Assembly (NCBI RefSeq): GCF_000155595.1
Contig: NZ_DS989904.1
Coordinates: 752,477 to 816,476 of the forward strand
Source: Synechococcus sp. PCC 7335
GTDB taxonomy: Bacteria; Cyanobacteriota; Cyanobacteriia; Phormidesmidales; Phormidesmidaceae
Length of the DNA stretch: 64,000 nt
Reading direction: 5' to 3'
How positions within the stretch are numbered: position 1 is the stretch's first letter; each line of letters opens with the position of its first letter. Position numbers and translations under genes: made by a program. This document shows positions 27,307-35,310 of this stretch, in pieces. A model generated the notes under the pieces. The model was not told the DNA's origin. It made no database searches and saw only the letters and a program-made list of their open reading frames with translations.

Positions 27307-28773
27307 CTAAAGAGACTGTTTTTGCGTAGACCGCATGAGACTCTCTAATCCGTGCGAAAGATCGACTGGTAGAGACTCAGGATTTTCTAGGCGGCGAACA
27401 GACTCAGGTAGGGTTTGAACCGTTTGAGCAGTGCGCAGAGCAATCTCATCTAGGCTCTGCGCCTTTGAGAGTCGCATACCATCATGCATGACTCTTTTTA
27501 GAAGTGGCACTTCACCTTGCTGCGTACTTTCTATCGCTAAAGCCAAGCGGTCACCGACGATCTGTCCGTCTTGATACTGACGAAAAATCTGCTTGCAGCC
27601 CGGATAGGTCAGCTTATCTCGAGACTCTTTCATCACCGGCGTGCCATCAATCTCGACCAGTTTATAAACGCCATTGACAGGCGGGCCAGTTACTAGCTTA
27701 GTCCCCAATCCATATCCATCAATGCAGGCATCTCGTGAGCGCAACCGTGCAATGGCGTATTCATCGAGATCGCCGCTGGCAAAAATCGGTGTATCAGGAA
27801 GACGCGATCGCACTTGCTGAGAGTCCTTGGCTAGATCACCCGAATCTATTCGCACACCGTTCAACGGTAGCCCAGCGGCAACGTTCTGAGCCAATCGCTC
27901 TGCAGCTGCTACCGTATCATAAGTATCTATCAATAGCGGTGCGCCAGGGAAATAGCGATGAAACGCTTCAAAAGCCTCGTCTTCACTGCCCTCTAGCGCC
28001 GAGATTGCCATCACTAAAGAATGCGCCATCGTCCCTACGGGCTTACGATTGAGCTTCAGCGCAGCCAGTACATTAGAAGTGGCATCTAGCCCACCTGCGA
28101 TCGCAGCTCTTGCCGCCCAAAGCGATGCCTGCGGACTAAAGGCTCGCCGCGTGCCAAACTCGTACAGCTTCGCCTCTGGCCCAGCCGCCTGCCGTATCCT
28201 AGCTGCCCGCGTCCCGATTAGCGTCTGGTAGTTCAGCGTATTTAATAGATAGGTCTCTGCGATCTGTGCCTGCCATAGCGGAGCCTCAATTCTCAACATC
28301 GGCTCATTGGCAAAAATCGCCGTTCCTTCTGGCACCGCCCAGACATCGCCCTCAAAACGGACCTCTTCCAACAATCCCCAGAAGCTATTCGGTGCGTCAT
28401 CAAAAAGACCTGTCTTTTGCAACGCTAGAATCTGCTTTGGACTAAAGCTCAAGTTCTGCAGATAGTCCAGCCCTTGCTCTAGGCCCATCGCAATTAGATA
28501 GCCGTAGCCGGAGGGCAATTTGCGTGTAAATAGCTCAAAGCTAGCTGGCTTATTCGCTATTCCCTCACCTGTATAGCAGGCCGACATCGTTAGCTGATAT
28601 AGATCGTTTAGCAGCCCATACTCACCCGGTAGAACCGAAAGCGGCTGTGCTAGGGAGTCCATAGACTGCGATCGCATTAGCCCTACACCGATGCCTTTTT
28701 CGATGGCCGAAGAAGCTGCTAGGGCATCGGGCTGAGAAGCTGGCGTTGAAGTCCCATTGAGAGAAAGATCCAT
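27307..28773 (-). CDS. pncB: Nicotinate phosphoribosyltransferase
   Basis: Salvages nicotinate to nicotinate mononucleotide. After an unusual 40-residue leader, the enzyme starts LLNDLYQLTMSACYTGEG; then KPASFELFTRKLPSGYGYLIAMGLEQ, LYEFGTRRAFSPQASLWAARAA, GTMAHSLVMAISALE and LIDTYDTV with GVRIDSGDL mark the NAPRTase family. 488 residues. First gene of the NAD array (40 bases to nadD), with two palindromes directly in front. ATG at 28773. Confidence 0.94.
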   Translation of the reverse strand: MDLSLNGTSTPASQPDALAASSAIEKGIGVGLMRSQSMDSLAQPLSVLPGEYGLLNDLYQLTMSACYTGEGIANKPASFELFTRKLPSGYGYLIAMGLEQGLDYLQNLSFSPKQILALQKTGLFDDAPNSFWGLLEEVRFEGDVWAVPEGTAIFANEPMLRIEAPLWQAQIAETYLLNTLNYQTLIGTRAARIRQAAGPEAKLYEFGTRRAFSPQASLWAARAAIAGGLDATSNVLAALKLNRKPVGTMAHSLVMAISALEGSEDEAFEAFHRYFPGAPLLIDTYDTVAAAERLAQNVAAGLPLNGVRIDSGDLAKDSQQVRSRLPDTPIFASGDLDEYAIARLRSRDACIDGYGLGTKLVTGPPVNGVYKLVEIDGTPVMKESRDKLTYPGCKQIFRQYQDGQIVGDRLALAIESTQQGEVPLLKRVMHDGMRLSKAQSLDEIALRTAQTVQTLPESVRRLENPESLPVDLSHGLESLMRSTQKQSL

Positions 28774-28781
28774 TAGCCTTC

Positions 28782-28799
28782 GTTAACGTATACGCTAAC
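28782..28799 (-). promoter_or_regulatory. Imperfect palindrome upstream of pncB
   Basis: GTTAACGTA|TACGCTAAC, 18 bases with a single mismatch between half-sites, starting eight bases upstream of the pncB ATG. Overlap with the ribosome site would suit repression. NrtR is the likely candidate protein because it is encoded in the same array; this is inference. Confidence 0.5.
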
Positions 28800-28806
28800 C
28801 ACAGTG

Positions 28807-28831
28807 ATTTATGGTTATTTTAACCATAAAT
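28807..28831 (-). promoter_or_regulatory. Perfect 11-3-11 palindrome upstream of pncB
   Basis: ATTTATGGTTA (28807-28817) and TAACCATAAAT (28821-28831) are perfect inverted repeats separated by TTT. It lies 34 bases before pncB, where an operator would be expected. AT-rich core; not followed by a T run, so it is not a terminator. It is a possible NrtR box or other operator. Confidence 0.55.
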
Positions 28832-29073
28832 ATTTTGATAGCGCTACTTCTTTATTCGGTAGATGACGATTTCATTATATTTACCTCGGCTGTAGATGAT
28901 TAACTTGTCGAGGCAGCATGCGACTATTCTCTTTTCTATCTAGCTTCTATTTAGTAAAGGGAACCAAAATAACGTATTGAATACTTATTCAAATTAAATT
29001 CCTTCAGACGGTGCGAAAAAACTAAAGTATCGTGAGAGATGGTCTTTACTTTCTCTTTTCAACGCCTCTTTAT

Positions 29074-29994
29074 ATGAACCCCATCGTCCGAAAAGTGTCC
29101 CAGGAAGGCCCTCGTGACTCATCTGATCAGTCCGCTCCAATGACCACTCGAATGGCTATTGTTCGCCTTCTGCGTTGGGACAAACCAGAAGGCCGTTTGA
29201 TCTTAATGATTCCAGCATTGTGGGCCATCTTTTTAGCAGAGCGTGGCCTACCAGATCTTCCTCTACTGGGTGTGATCGTTCTAGGAACGCTTGCCACTAG
29301 CGCCGGTGGCTGCGTCGTCAATGATCTTTGGGATCGCGACATCGATCCACAGGTAGAACGCACTCGCAATCGTCCACTAGCAGCTAAGGCCCTCTCTGCG
29401 AAAGTAGGCATCGCAGTTGCTCTGGTCTCTTTTCTCTGCGCTTGGGGGCTCTCGTTCTATCTCAATCCAACGAGCTTCTGGCTCTGTGTCGCAGCCCTCC
29501 CGGTGATTGTGCTCTACCCCTTAGCCAAACGAGTCTTTCCCGTTCCGCAGCTAGTTCTTTCTATTGCGTGGGGCTTCGCAGTCTTAATTAGCTGGAGCGC
29601 AGTGACAGGTACGATTGAATTTGCCACTTGGCTACTGTGGGCCGCTACCGTTTTTTGGACCCTAGGTTTCGATACCGTCTATGCCATCCCAGATCGCGAC
29701 TTTGATCGAAAGCTCGGCATCAACTCTAGCGCCCTATTCTTTGGATCTAGAGTCCCCCAAGCGGTCGGACTTTTTTACCTCGGTACTGTCTTAATGCTGC
29801 TTTGGCTGGGTCTGGTGATGTCTCTTGGCATCTTCTACTGGCTATCTCTAGCTATCAGCACTTACCTCTGGTATCGCCAGTACCGTCAGCTTACCCACTT
29901 CCCTACATCTCCAAAAGTTTTCAGCAATTTATTTCGCCAAAACGTCACCATCGGCTTCATCTTACTAGCCGGTATGGCTCTTTCTGTTCTCTAA
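29074..29994 (+). CDS. UbiA-type 4-hydroxybenzoate polyprenyltransferase (plastoquinone pathway)
   Basis: Integral membrane prenyltransferase that attaches a solanesyl chain to 4-hydroxybenzoate. About eight helices. The two Asp-rich motifs are NDLWDRDIDPQVERTRNRPLA (about residue 88) and DRDFDRKLGINS (about residue 205). LLRWDKPEGRLILMIPALWA matches cyanobacterial homologues. ATG at 29074 was chosen; a GTG at 29032 would add 14 residues. The EamA gene follows after 70 bases. Confidence 0.9.
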   Translation: MNPIVRKVSQEGPRDSSDQSAPMTTRMAIVRLLRWDKPEGRLILMIPALWAIFLAERGLPDLPLLGVIVLGTLATSAGGCVVNDLWDRDIDPQVERTRNRPLAAKALSAKVGIAVALVSFLCAWGLSFYLNPTSFWLCVAALPVIVLYPLAKRVFPVPQLVLSIAWGFAVLISWSAVTGTIEFATWLLWAATVFWTLGFDTVYAIPDRDFDRKLGINSSALFFGSRVPQAVGLFYLGTVLMLLWLGLVMSLGIFYWLSLAISTYLWYRQYRQLTHFPTSPKVFSNLFRQNVTIGFILLAGMALSVL

Positions 29995-29999
29995 AAATC

Positions 30000-30062
30000 T
30001 AGCAGCTTTCTTCCTTTCCCACTTTATCTTTCCCTCCACCTTCTATCCTCTTCTCGCCCTAA
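30000..30062 (+). other. Pyrimidine-rich spacer between the prenyltransferase and EamA genes
   Basis: About 55 of the 63 bases are C or T (runs such as TTTCTTCCTTTCCC and CTTCTATCCTCTTCTC). No ribosome site is visible for the next gene on the coding strand. It may be only a compositional oddity. Confidence 0.5.
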
Positions 30063-30064
30063 AT

Positions 30065-30976
30065 ATGTGGTTCTTTTTTGCCTCGCTCACTGCTTTCTTC
30101 GAGGCCTGTAAAGACGCCACTGGAAAACAAAGCCTCAAAACCCTAGACGAATATTCTGTCTTGTTCAGCTTCATGGCTGTAGGCGTTGTACTCATGCTGC
30201 CAATCCTCTGGTTTTCTGGCGGGATTCCCACCCTTGAGCCAAACTTTTGGTGGGCTCTTTTAATTGGTGGAGGGCTCAACATATTGGCCTTCACGCTCTA
30301 CGTTCGCGCTATCAAGATTGCCGATCTTTCGCTCACTGTTCCTCTGGTCACCCTTACACCTCTGTTCCTACTTATTACTTCCCCAATTATCGTTAACGAG
30401 AGACCCACCTTAGCTGACGCACTGGGCGCCATCCTTTTAGTTGTTGGCTCCTATGTCCTTAATATCACGCCAACTATTTCCTCCCAAGCTAATCTTTCCA
30501 ACCCCTATCAGAATGGCGCTCGCAAAAAATTTTGGGCACCTCTACTGTCTATGGTTCAAAATCCAGGCAGCCGCCTGATGCTCTGCGTGGCCTTTATTTG
30601 GAGCATTACTTCTAACTTTGACAAAATTGGCGTTGTTAATTCCTCACCCTTATTTTGGGCAATGTCTCTATTTACGTTGATCGCAGGTGGTATGGTGCCC
30701 TTTGTGTTCTGGCGAAAGCCTAGTGCTGGGCTCAAGCCTTTGCTGTGTCAGTGGCGACTATTGACGACGACAGGCGGATTCAATGCGATCGCAATTACCT
30801 TTCAGATGCTAGCGCTGACGATGGCCCCAGTTGCCCAGGTGATTGCTGTCAAGCGTATGAGCGCATTGCTATCCGTCTTATTCGGTCATTTCATTTTTAG
30901 AGAGAAAGGGCTTAGGGCTCGCCTTCTAGGTGCTAGCATTATGGTCAGCGGCGTAGTGATGATGTCCTTGAGATAG
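30065..30976 (+). CDS. EamA/DMT family transporter
   Basis: 303-residue inner membrane protein with ten predicted helices in two five-helix halves (first half to about residue 140, second from about 165), the EamA pattern. Visible motifs include VPLVTLTPLFLLITSPIIVNERPT and VAQVIAVKRMSALLSVLFGHFIFREKG at the repeat ends. Substrate unknown; DMT transporters export amino acids, metabolites or drugs. ATG at 30065. Genes on the same strand upstream may be cotranscribed. Confidence 0.85.
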   Translation: MWFFFASLTAFFEACKDATGKQSLKTLDEYSVLFSFMAVGVVLMLPILWFSGGIPTLEPNFWWALLIGGGLNILAFTLYVRAIKIADLSLTVPLVTLTPLFLLITSPIIVNERPTLADALGAILLVVGSYVLNITPTISSQANLSNPYQNGARKKFWAPLLSMVQNPGSRLMLCVAFIWSITSNFDKIGVVNSSPLFWAMSLFTLIAGGMVPFVFWRKPSAGLKPLLCQWRLLTTTGGFNAIAITFQMLALTMAPVAQVIAVKRMSALLSVLFGHFIFREKGLRARLLGASIMVSGVVMMSLR

Positions 30977-31196
30977 GTGAGCATTTGGATGGGCATTAGA
31001 GTGAACTTAGCAATTTGTGACGATATTTGCGTTGCATCTGTGATCTATTCTCTAAATTGGATATAAGATGGTGATGAAGAAATCGATATCGGCTACAGGT
31101 TTGCTTTTCTGTTTAAAGGGATCTTCCTTAATTTTTACAGGCTTCCGACCGACTTATCATTCTCAATACCCTGTTTAATTTTTGGAGACTACTTGT

Positions 31197-31451
31197 ATGG
31201 GCGTTTATGTAGGAAACCTTTCCTATGATGTCACCCAAGACGACCTTAACTCTGTTTTTGGCGAGTACGGAACTGTCAAGCGTGTAACCCTACCAACAGA
31301 TCGTGAAACTGGCCGCGTACGAGGCTTTGCCTTTGTAGACTTGTCCTCTGATGAAGAAGAGCAAGCGGCAATCGAGGCTTTGGACGGTGCTGAGTGGATG
31401 GGACGTGACTTGCGCGTGAACAAAGCTAAGCCGCGCGAGCCGCGTCGTTAA
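31197..31451 (+). CDS. RRM RNA-binding protein (Rbp), copy 1
   Basis: 85-residue single RRM protein. RNP2 is VYVGNLSYDV (residues 3-12) and RNP1 RGFAFVDLS (about residues 42-50). There is no Gly-rich tail; the protein ends KAKPREPRR. Cyanobacterial Rbp proteins bind mRNAs, some are cold-induced and some help localise photosystem mRNAs to thylakoids. TTTTTGGAG lies before ATG 31197; the TTG 15 bases upstream is not needed. Nearly identical paralogue at 31712. Confidence 0.92.
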   Translation: MGVYVGNLSYDVTQDDLNSVFGEYGTVKRVTLPTDRETGRVRGFAFVDLSSDEEEQAAIEALDGAEWMGRDLRVNKAKPREPRR

Positions 31452-31490
31452 GAATTTGCATGTCTAGTGAATACGTAAGTGACTAGAGAG

Positions 31491-31528
31491 AAGCCTTGAG
31501 CTCTGTTGAGTTCGAGGCTTATTGTGTT
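31491..31528 (+). terminator. Stem-loop terminator after rbp copy 1
   Basis: AAGCCTTGAGCTC with TGTT loop and GAGTTCGAGGCTT form a 13-bp stem with G-U wobbles, followed by a weak T-rich stretch ATTGTGTT. It may terminate or attenuate before the second copy. Confidence 0.6.
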
Positions 31529-31711
31529 CCTTGAATTGTGTCTCCCGACACGCTACCTAGGCAGAACACTGTCTACAGGGGTAGCTGTATTGAGGCTAAC
31601 TGTGCGAACAAAATCTTTACTCTCATGCACTGACAGAGTATTCAACAACTTTTTCCAACTTTCGTTTTTCTCAATTTTCGTTCTTTCACCTATTTTTTGG
31701 AGATAAAGATT

Positions 31712-31966
31712 ATGGGCGTTTATGTAGGGAATCTTTCCTATGATGTCACCCAAGAAGACCTCAATGGCGTTTTTGCTGAGTACGGAACTGTCAAGCGAGT
31801 AACCTTGCCGACTGACCGTGAGACTGGGCGCGTTCGTGGTTTTGCATTCGTTGACCTCAGCTCTGATTCTGAAGAAGATGCTGCTATCGAAGCGCTTGAT
31901 GGCGCTGAGTGGATGGGTCGTGATTTGCGTGTCAACAAAGCCAAGCCTCGCGAACCTCGCCGTTAA
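31712..31966 (+). CDS. RRM RNA-binding protein (Rbp), copy 2
   Basis: 85-residue paralogue of the preceding gene, differing at only about seven positions, mainly in helix 1 (QEDLNGVFAEYG) and the acidic DSEED stretch. RNP1, RNP2 and the PREPRR tail are identical. Each copy has its own leader with TTTTTGGAGA just before the start and its own hairpin, indicating a tandem gene duplication with separate transcripts. Start ATG at 31712. Confidence 0.92.
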   Translation: MGVYVGNLSYDVTQEDLNGVFAEYGTVKRVTLPTDRETGRVRGFAFVDLSSDSEEDAAIEALDGAEWMGRDLRVNKAKPREPRR

Positions 31967-32008
31967 GCTTCTGTATTGGTCAGACAATTAACTAACAGAT
32001 AGATCTAC

Positions 32009-32046
32009 CTTGAGCCCTGACCTCTTCTTTGAGTTTGGGGCTTTTT
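32009..32046 (+). terminator. Terminator after rbp copy 2
   Basis: AGCCC (32013-32017) and GGGCT (32038-32042) enclose a partly paired loop and are followed by TTTTT. Position 40-80 bases after the stop fits. Confidence 0.65.
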
Positions 32047-32102
32047 GATATTCTCGGTCGGTATTAGCAAGAGATCAAACCGCATAGAGGTATGAGCCAT
32101 CT

Positions 32103-32143
32103 CCAATCATCGGCAACGTTTTCAACTGTTGCCTGATGATTGG
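32103..32143. repeat. Strong inverted repeat in intergenic region
   Basis: CCAATCATCGGCAAC (32103-32117) and GTTGCCTGATGATTGG (32128-32143) pair over 15 bases with one bulged base and a ten-base loop. No T run follows on either strand. The remainder of 32047-32293 has no gene. Confidence 0.8.
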
Positions 32144-32293
32144 TGACGGTGATCATTTCAGTGAGTTGACTCATCTGATTCTTCTTGAAGATCGGTATGG
32201 TTAATTTTCCCGTTTGCATAGCAATATTTAGGTGGCGTTAGGACTATCATAGCTAGCGATTGTTTAGATAGAGCCCTTTAGTCAGGCGACAAA

Positions 32294-32923
32294 ATGCATG
32301 GAGCAAACGCTGATAGCAAGCATCCGATGGCAGGGTTTCCTCAGATTTGCTTTATCAAGAATACGGTGACTAATCCCAACATTGTTGTTGGCGACTACAC
32401 GTATTACGACGATCCAGAAGATTCAGAGAATTTCGAGCGCAATGTCCTCTATCACTTTCCCTTCATCGGCGACAAGCTGATTATTGGAAAGTTCTGTGCG
32501 ATCGCCCGCAATCCAAAATTCATTATGAATGGCGCAAATCACAAGCTAGACGGATTCTCGACCTATCCTTTCTATATCTTTGGCAACGGTTGGGAAAAGG
32601 TGACGCCGCAAGCTGGAGACTTCCCATATAAAGGAGATACAGTGATCGGCAACGATGTGTGGATTGGCTGCGAGGTAACTATCATGCCTGGTGTGAAAAT
32701 TGGCGATGGTGCAATTGTCGCGGCGAAATCTGTTGTTGTGAAAGACGTGGAGCCCTACACGGTTGTAGGTGGCAATCCAGCGAAGTGCTTGCGTCAGCGG
32801 TTCGATGATCAAACAGTGCGATCACTGCTACAGATTGCCTGGTGGAACTGGGATATTGAAAAGATCACACGCAATCTAGAAATCATCACTCAGGCCGATA
32901 TAGAGGCGCTAATAGCTGTGTGA
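32294..32923 (+). CDS. CatB/Vat-type xenobiotic acetyltransferase
   Basis: 209-residue left-handed beta-helix acetyltransferase. Order: [13 protein letters not shown] loop, [19 protein letters not shown] (with the catalytic His), hexapeptide-repeat coils ([35 protein letters not shown]) and the C-terminal [18 protein letters not shown]. Homologues include streptogramin acetyltransferases and CatB chloramphenicol acetyltransferases, but most cyanobacterial relatives act on unknown metabolites. Resistance is not proven by sequence. Confidence 0.88.
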   Translation: MHGANADSKHPMAGFPQICFIKNTVTNPNIVVGDYTYYDDPEDSENFERNVLYHFPFIGDKLIIGKFCAIARNPKFIMNGANHKLDGFSTYPFYIFGNGWEKVTPQAGDFPYKGDTVIGNDVWIGCEVTIMPGVKIGDGAIVAAKSVVVKDVEPYTVVGGNPAKCLRQRFDDQTVRSLLQIAWWNWDIEKITRNLEIITQADIEALIAV

Positions 32924-32968
32924 GTAAAGCCGTGATGGAACGTGGCCTATGATTGAACTTTGAGAGCT

Positions 32969-33190
32969 TTACAGATGTTTCAGATACTTCTGCGCCCAAA
33001 GCGCGGCTTGAGTGCAATCACGCAATTCTAATCCACTCACAATTCGGCTGATATGATTGCGAACTGTCCCTAACTGAGGTGTAGCGCCTAAGCAATCTCT
33101 TTGTTGTTCTTTTCCTGACCTAGTAGCAAAATCACGTTTCTTTCTCTATTCAGTTAATATAACTTCGATGGGCTCAGCAACGGACGAGTC
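32969..33190 (-). pseudogene. Decayed LuxR/NarL-type HTH regulator
   Basis: Reading the minus strand in three frames gives a recognisable GerE/LuxR DNA-binding domain. It starts PIEVILTE then (frameshift) RERNVILLLGQEKNNKEIA, an in-frame TAG, ALHLS, a second disruption, then RNHISRIVSGLELRDCTQ and AALWAQKYLKHL ending at TAA 32969-32971. So at least one stop and two frameshifts interrupt it; no receiver domain is recognisable upstream. This is a remnant, not an expressed gene. Confidence 0.85.
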
Positions 33191-33549
33191 GTTGACTACG
33201 GTCTCCGGTTGGTCCTAAAGATCGTCAATAGAGAGACTGCGGCTATCCTCGACCTTAAACCGGCGCTCACTAAGCAGATTTTGGCCTATGTGAACGGGGA
33301 TAACCGAGCGATCGCCCATACACCTGAAAGAATAATCGCCCTACAGACGCTACGCGGTCAGTCGATTCTAAGCAGGTTCGGCAATACATCCAAGCACACA
33401 CGATCGAGTCCCTTAACCTGCTCGAACGCGCAGCTCACCCTAACAGTATCTGGCAGCGCTATCGGGCGCAGACAGCAGCAGGCAATGTGCATTCGGTCAC
33501 TGTTGTCGTAACTGATGGTTTGCTTTCTAGTATTGACATATCGCCGTAG
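33152..33549 (+). pseudogene. Frameshifted hypothetical ORF beside the exporter gene
   Basis: An open frame visible from about 33152 (GRVVDYGLRLVLKIVNRE onward, ALTKQILAYVNGDN) loses its coding look near 33358. A one-base shift at that point gives a continuation that reads like protein, SKQVRQYIQAHTIESLNLLE and HSVTVVVTDGLLSSIDISP, ending at TAG 33547-33549. I do not recognise the family. It could be a pseudogene, a sequencing error, or an accidental pair of frames. Its 5' end overlaps the decayed LuxR region on the other strand. Confidence 0.45.
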
Positions 33550-33646
33550 TCTCCCTGCCATAGGCTCGGTGTCATAGTCTTGGTGTCATAGGCTCCACAT
33601 CTTCTCTATCCTTAGAAAGCGTTCATTCTTACTAGCTTGTTAGCTC

Positions 33647-35287
33647 ATGGACATTATCTGGATGCTGCTGCGATCTTCTTGGATAAGTGTAGTAGTGGCG
33701 GTTGTTTCTGGTTTGATTAGCGGTGTGGGCAGTGCGGCGCTGATTGCCCTAATTAATACGGCGATAGAACAGGGAACACCGCGATCGCTCATCCTTCCCT
33801 TTGCAGGACTAGCGCTACTTGCCCTCGTCACTGGCGCAATCTCTCAGTTCTTACTAATCGATCTCGCTCAAGATTCGGTCTATCAGCTACGGATGCGGCT
33901 TAGCCAGCGAATTCTCGCCTCACCCTTACAGCAGCTAGAAGCAGTTGGACCTAGCAATCTACTCGCCGTATTGACGGAAGACGTGCAGTCTATCTCAAAT
34001 TCTGTTTTCGTACTTCCTTATCTATGCATTGACATCGCTGTTATTTGCGGCTGTCTGCTCTATCTAGGTATTCTTTCTACCCAGGGTGTAGCGCTTGTAG
34101 TCGCCTTTCTCGTTGTTGCGATCGCGCTTGTCCAGACTTTAATCACCGCAGCATACCGCTACATTGCCCTTGCCCGTGAAGAAGTTGATCGGTTGTTCAA
34201 GAACTTTCGTGGCATTACTGAAGGAATTAAAGAGCTGAAGCTAAATACGCTTAGGCGGCAGCGCTTTATAGACGAAGATTTGCGGGTGACTGCTGCGACC
34301 ACTCGCGACTACAACAAAACCGCCTTTAAGCTAGCTTCCCTGTCTACAGGTAGCGGCCAACTGTTGTTCTTTACCCTCATTGGCATCATGTTGTTTGGGG
34401 TTCCTCAGCTTGTCCCTAACATCCGCCCCGTTCTACCAGCATACATTCTGACGCTGACGTACGTTGTTAGCGATATAGAAGGGCTGCTCGGACGTCTACC
34501 TAACTTGCTTAGCGCTAACGCCTCTATTCGCAAAGTCACAGAAATGGGACTTACCCTATCCCAGCAGGCAGAAATTAGCTCCCCTACCAAAAGCAGTCAC
34601 TTCCCGGCTTGGCGAACCCTCACCCTAGAAGGAGTAACCCATACCTACCGTAGTGAGGAAATAGATGGGACTTTTACAGTTGGACCGATCGATCTAACAA
34701 TCAAGGCAAACGAGCTAATTTTCATCGTTGGTGGTAATGGTAGCGGCAAGTCTACCCTTGCTAAGCTAATTACAAGTCTGTACATTCCTGACTCGGGCCA
34801 GCTAATTCTAGATAACGAACCGATTACAGATATTAACAGAGAGTGGTATCGGCAGCTTTTCTCTACCGTCTTTTCAGACTACTACCTATTCGAGCGGCTA
34901 GTCAGCACTGAAGAAACCTCGCTTGAAGAAGTCACTCCTAGAAGCACTGCTCAAAACTATCTAGAAAAGCTGCAGCTAGAGGAAAAAGTCTCTATTCAGA
35001 ACGGTCAGCTTTCTACGACCGCTCTATCGCAAGGGCAAAGGAAGCGACTCGCGCTACTAGCTGCCTATCTAGAAGATCGATCCCTCTATCTATTCGACGA
35101 GTGGGCTGCCGATCAAGACCCCGTCTTTCGAGAAATTTTCTACACTCAGCTATTAGGCGAGCTAATTGCACGCGGAAAAACGATCATCGTCATCAGCCAC
35201 GACGATCACTACTTTCACATTGCTGATCGCATCATCAAACTAGACTATGGCCAGATCGAATCGGACGAAGTGCCACAACGCCTATGA
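33647..35287 (+). CDS. Cyclic-peptide-export-type ABC transporter (SyrD/PvdE-like)
   Basis: 546-residue half-transporter: six helices in the first 290 residues, then an ATPase domain with Walker A GGNGSGKST, Q-loop FSTVFSDYYLF, signature LSQGQRKRLALL, Walker B LYLFDEWAADQDP and H-loop ISHDDHY. DEWAADQDP and the shortened domain match the cyclic peptide/siderophore exporter group. No peptide synthetase gene is nearby, so the exported molecule is unknown. ATG at 33647. The decayed ORFs lie just upstream. Confidence 0.85.
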   Translation: MDIIWMLLRSSWISVVVAVVSGLISGVGSAALIALINTAIEQGTPRSLILPFAGLALLALVTGAISQFLLIDLAQDSVYQLRMRLSQRILASPLQQLEAVGPSNLLAVLTEDVQSISNSVFVLPYLCIDIAVICGCLLYLGILSTQGVALVVAFLVVAIALVQTLITAAYRYIALAREEVDRLFKNFRGITEGIKELKLNTLRRQRFIDEDLRVTAATTRDYNKTAFKLASLSTGSGQLLFFTLIGIMLFGVPQLVPNIRPVLPAYILTLTYVVSDIEGLLGRLPNLLSANASIRKVTEMGLTLSQQAEISSPTKSSHFPAWRTLTLEGVTHTYRSEEIDGTFTVGPIDLTIKANELIFIVGGNGSGKSTLAKLITSLYIPDSGQLILDNEPITDINREWYRQLFSTVFSDYYLFERLVSTEETSLEEVTPRSTAQNYLEKLQLEEKVSIQNGQLSTTALSQGQRKRLALLAAYLEDRSLYLFDEWAADQDPVFREIFYTQLLGELIARGKTIIVISHDDHYFHIADRIIKLDYGQIESDEVPQRL

Positions 35288-35310
35288 TGCAATTTTATGG
35301 TTCTATTGCC

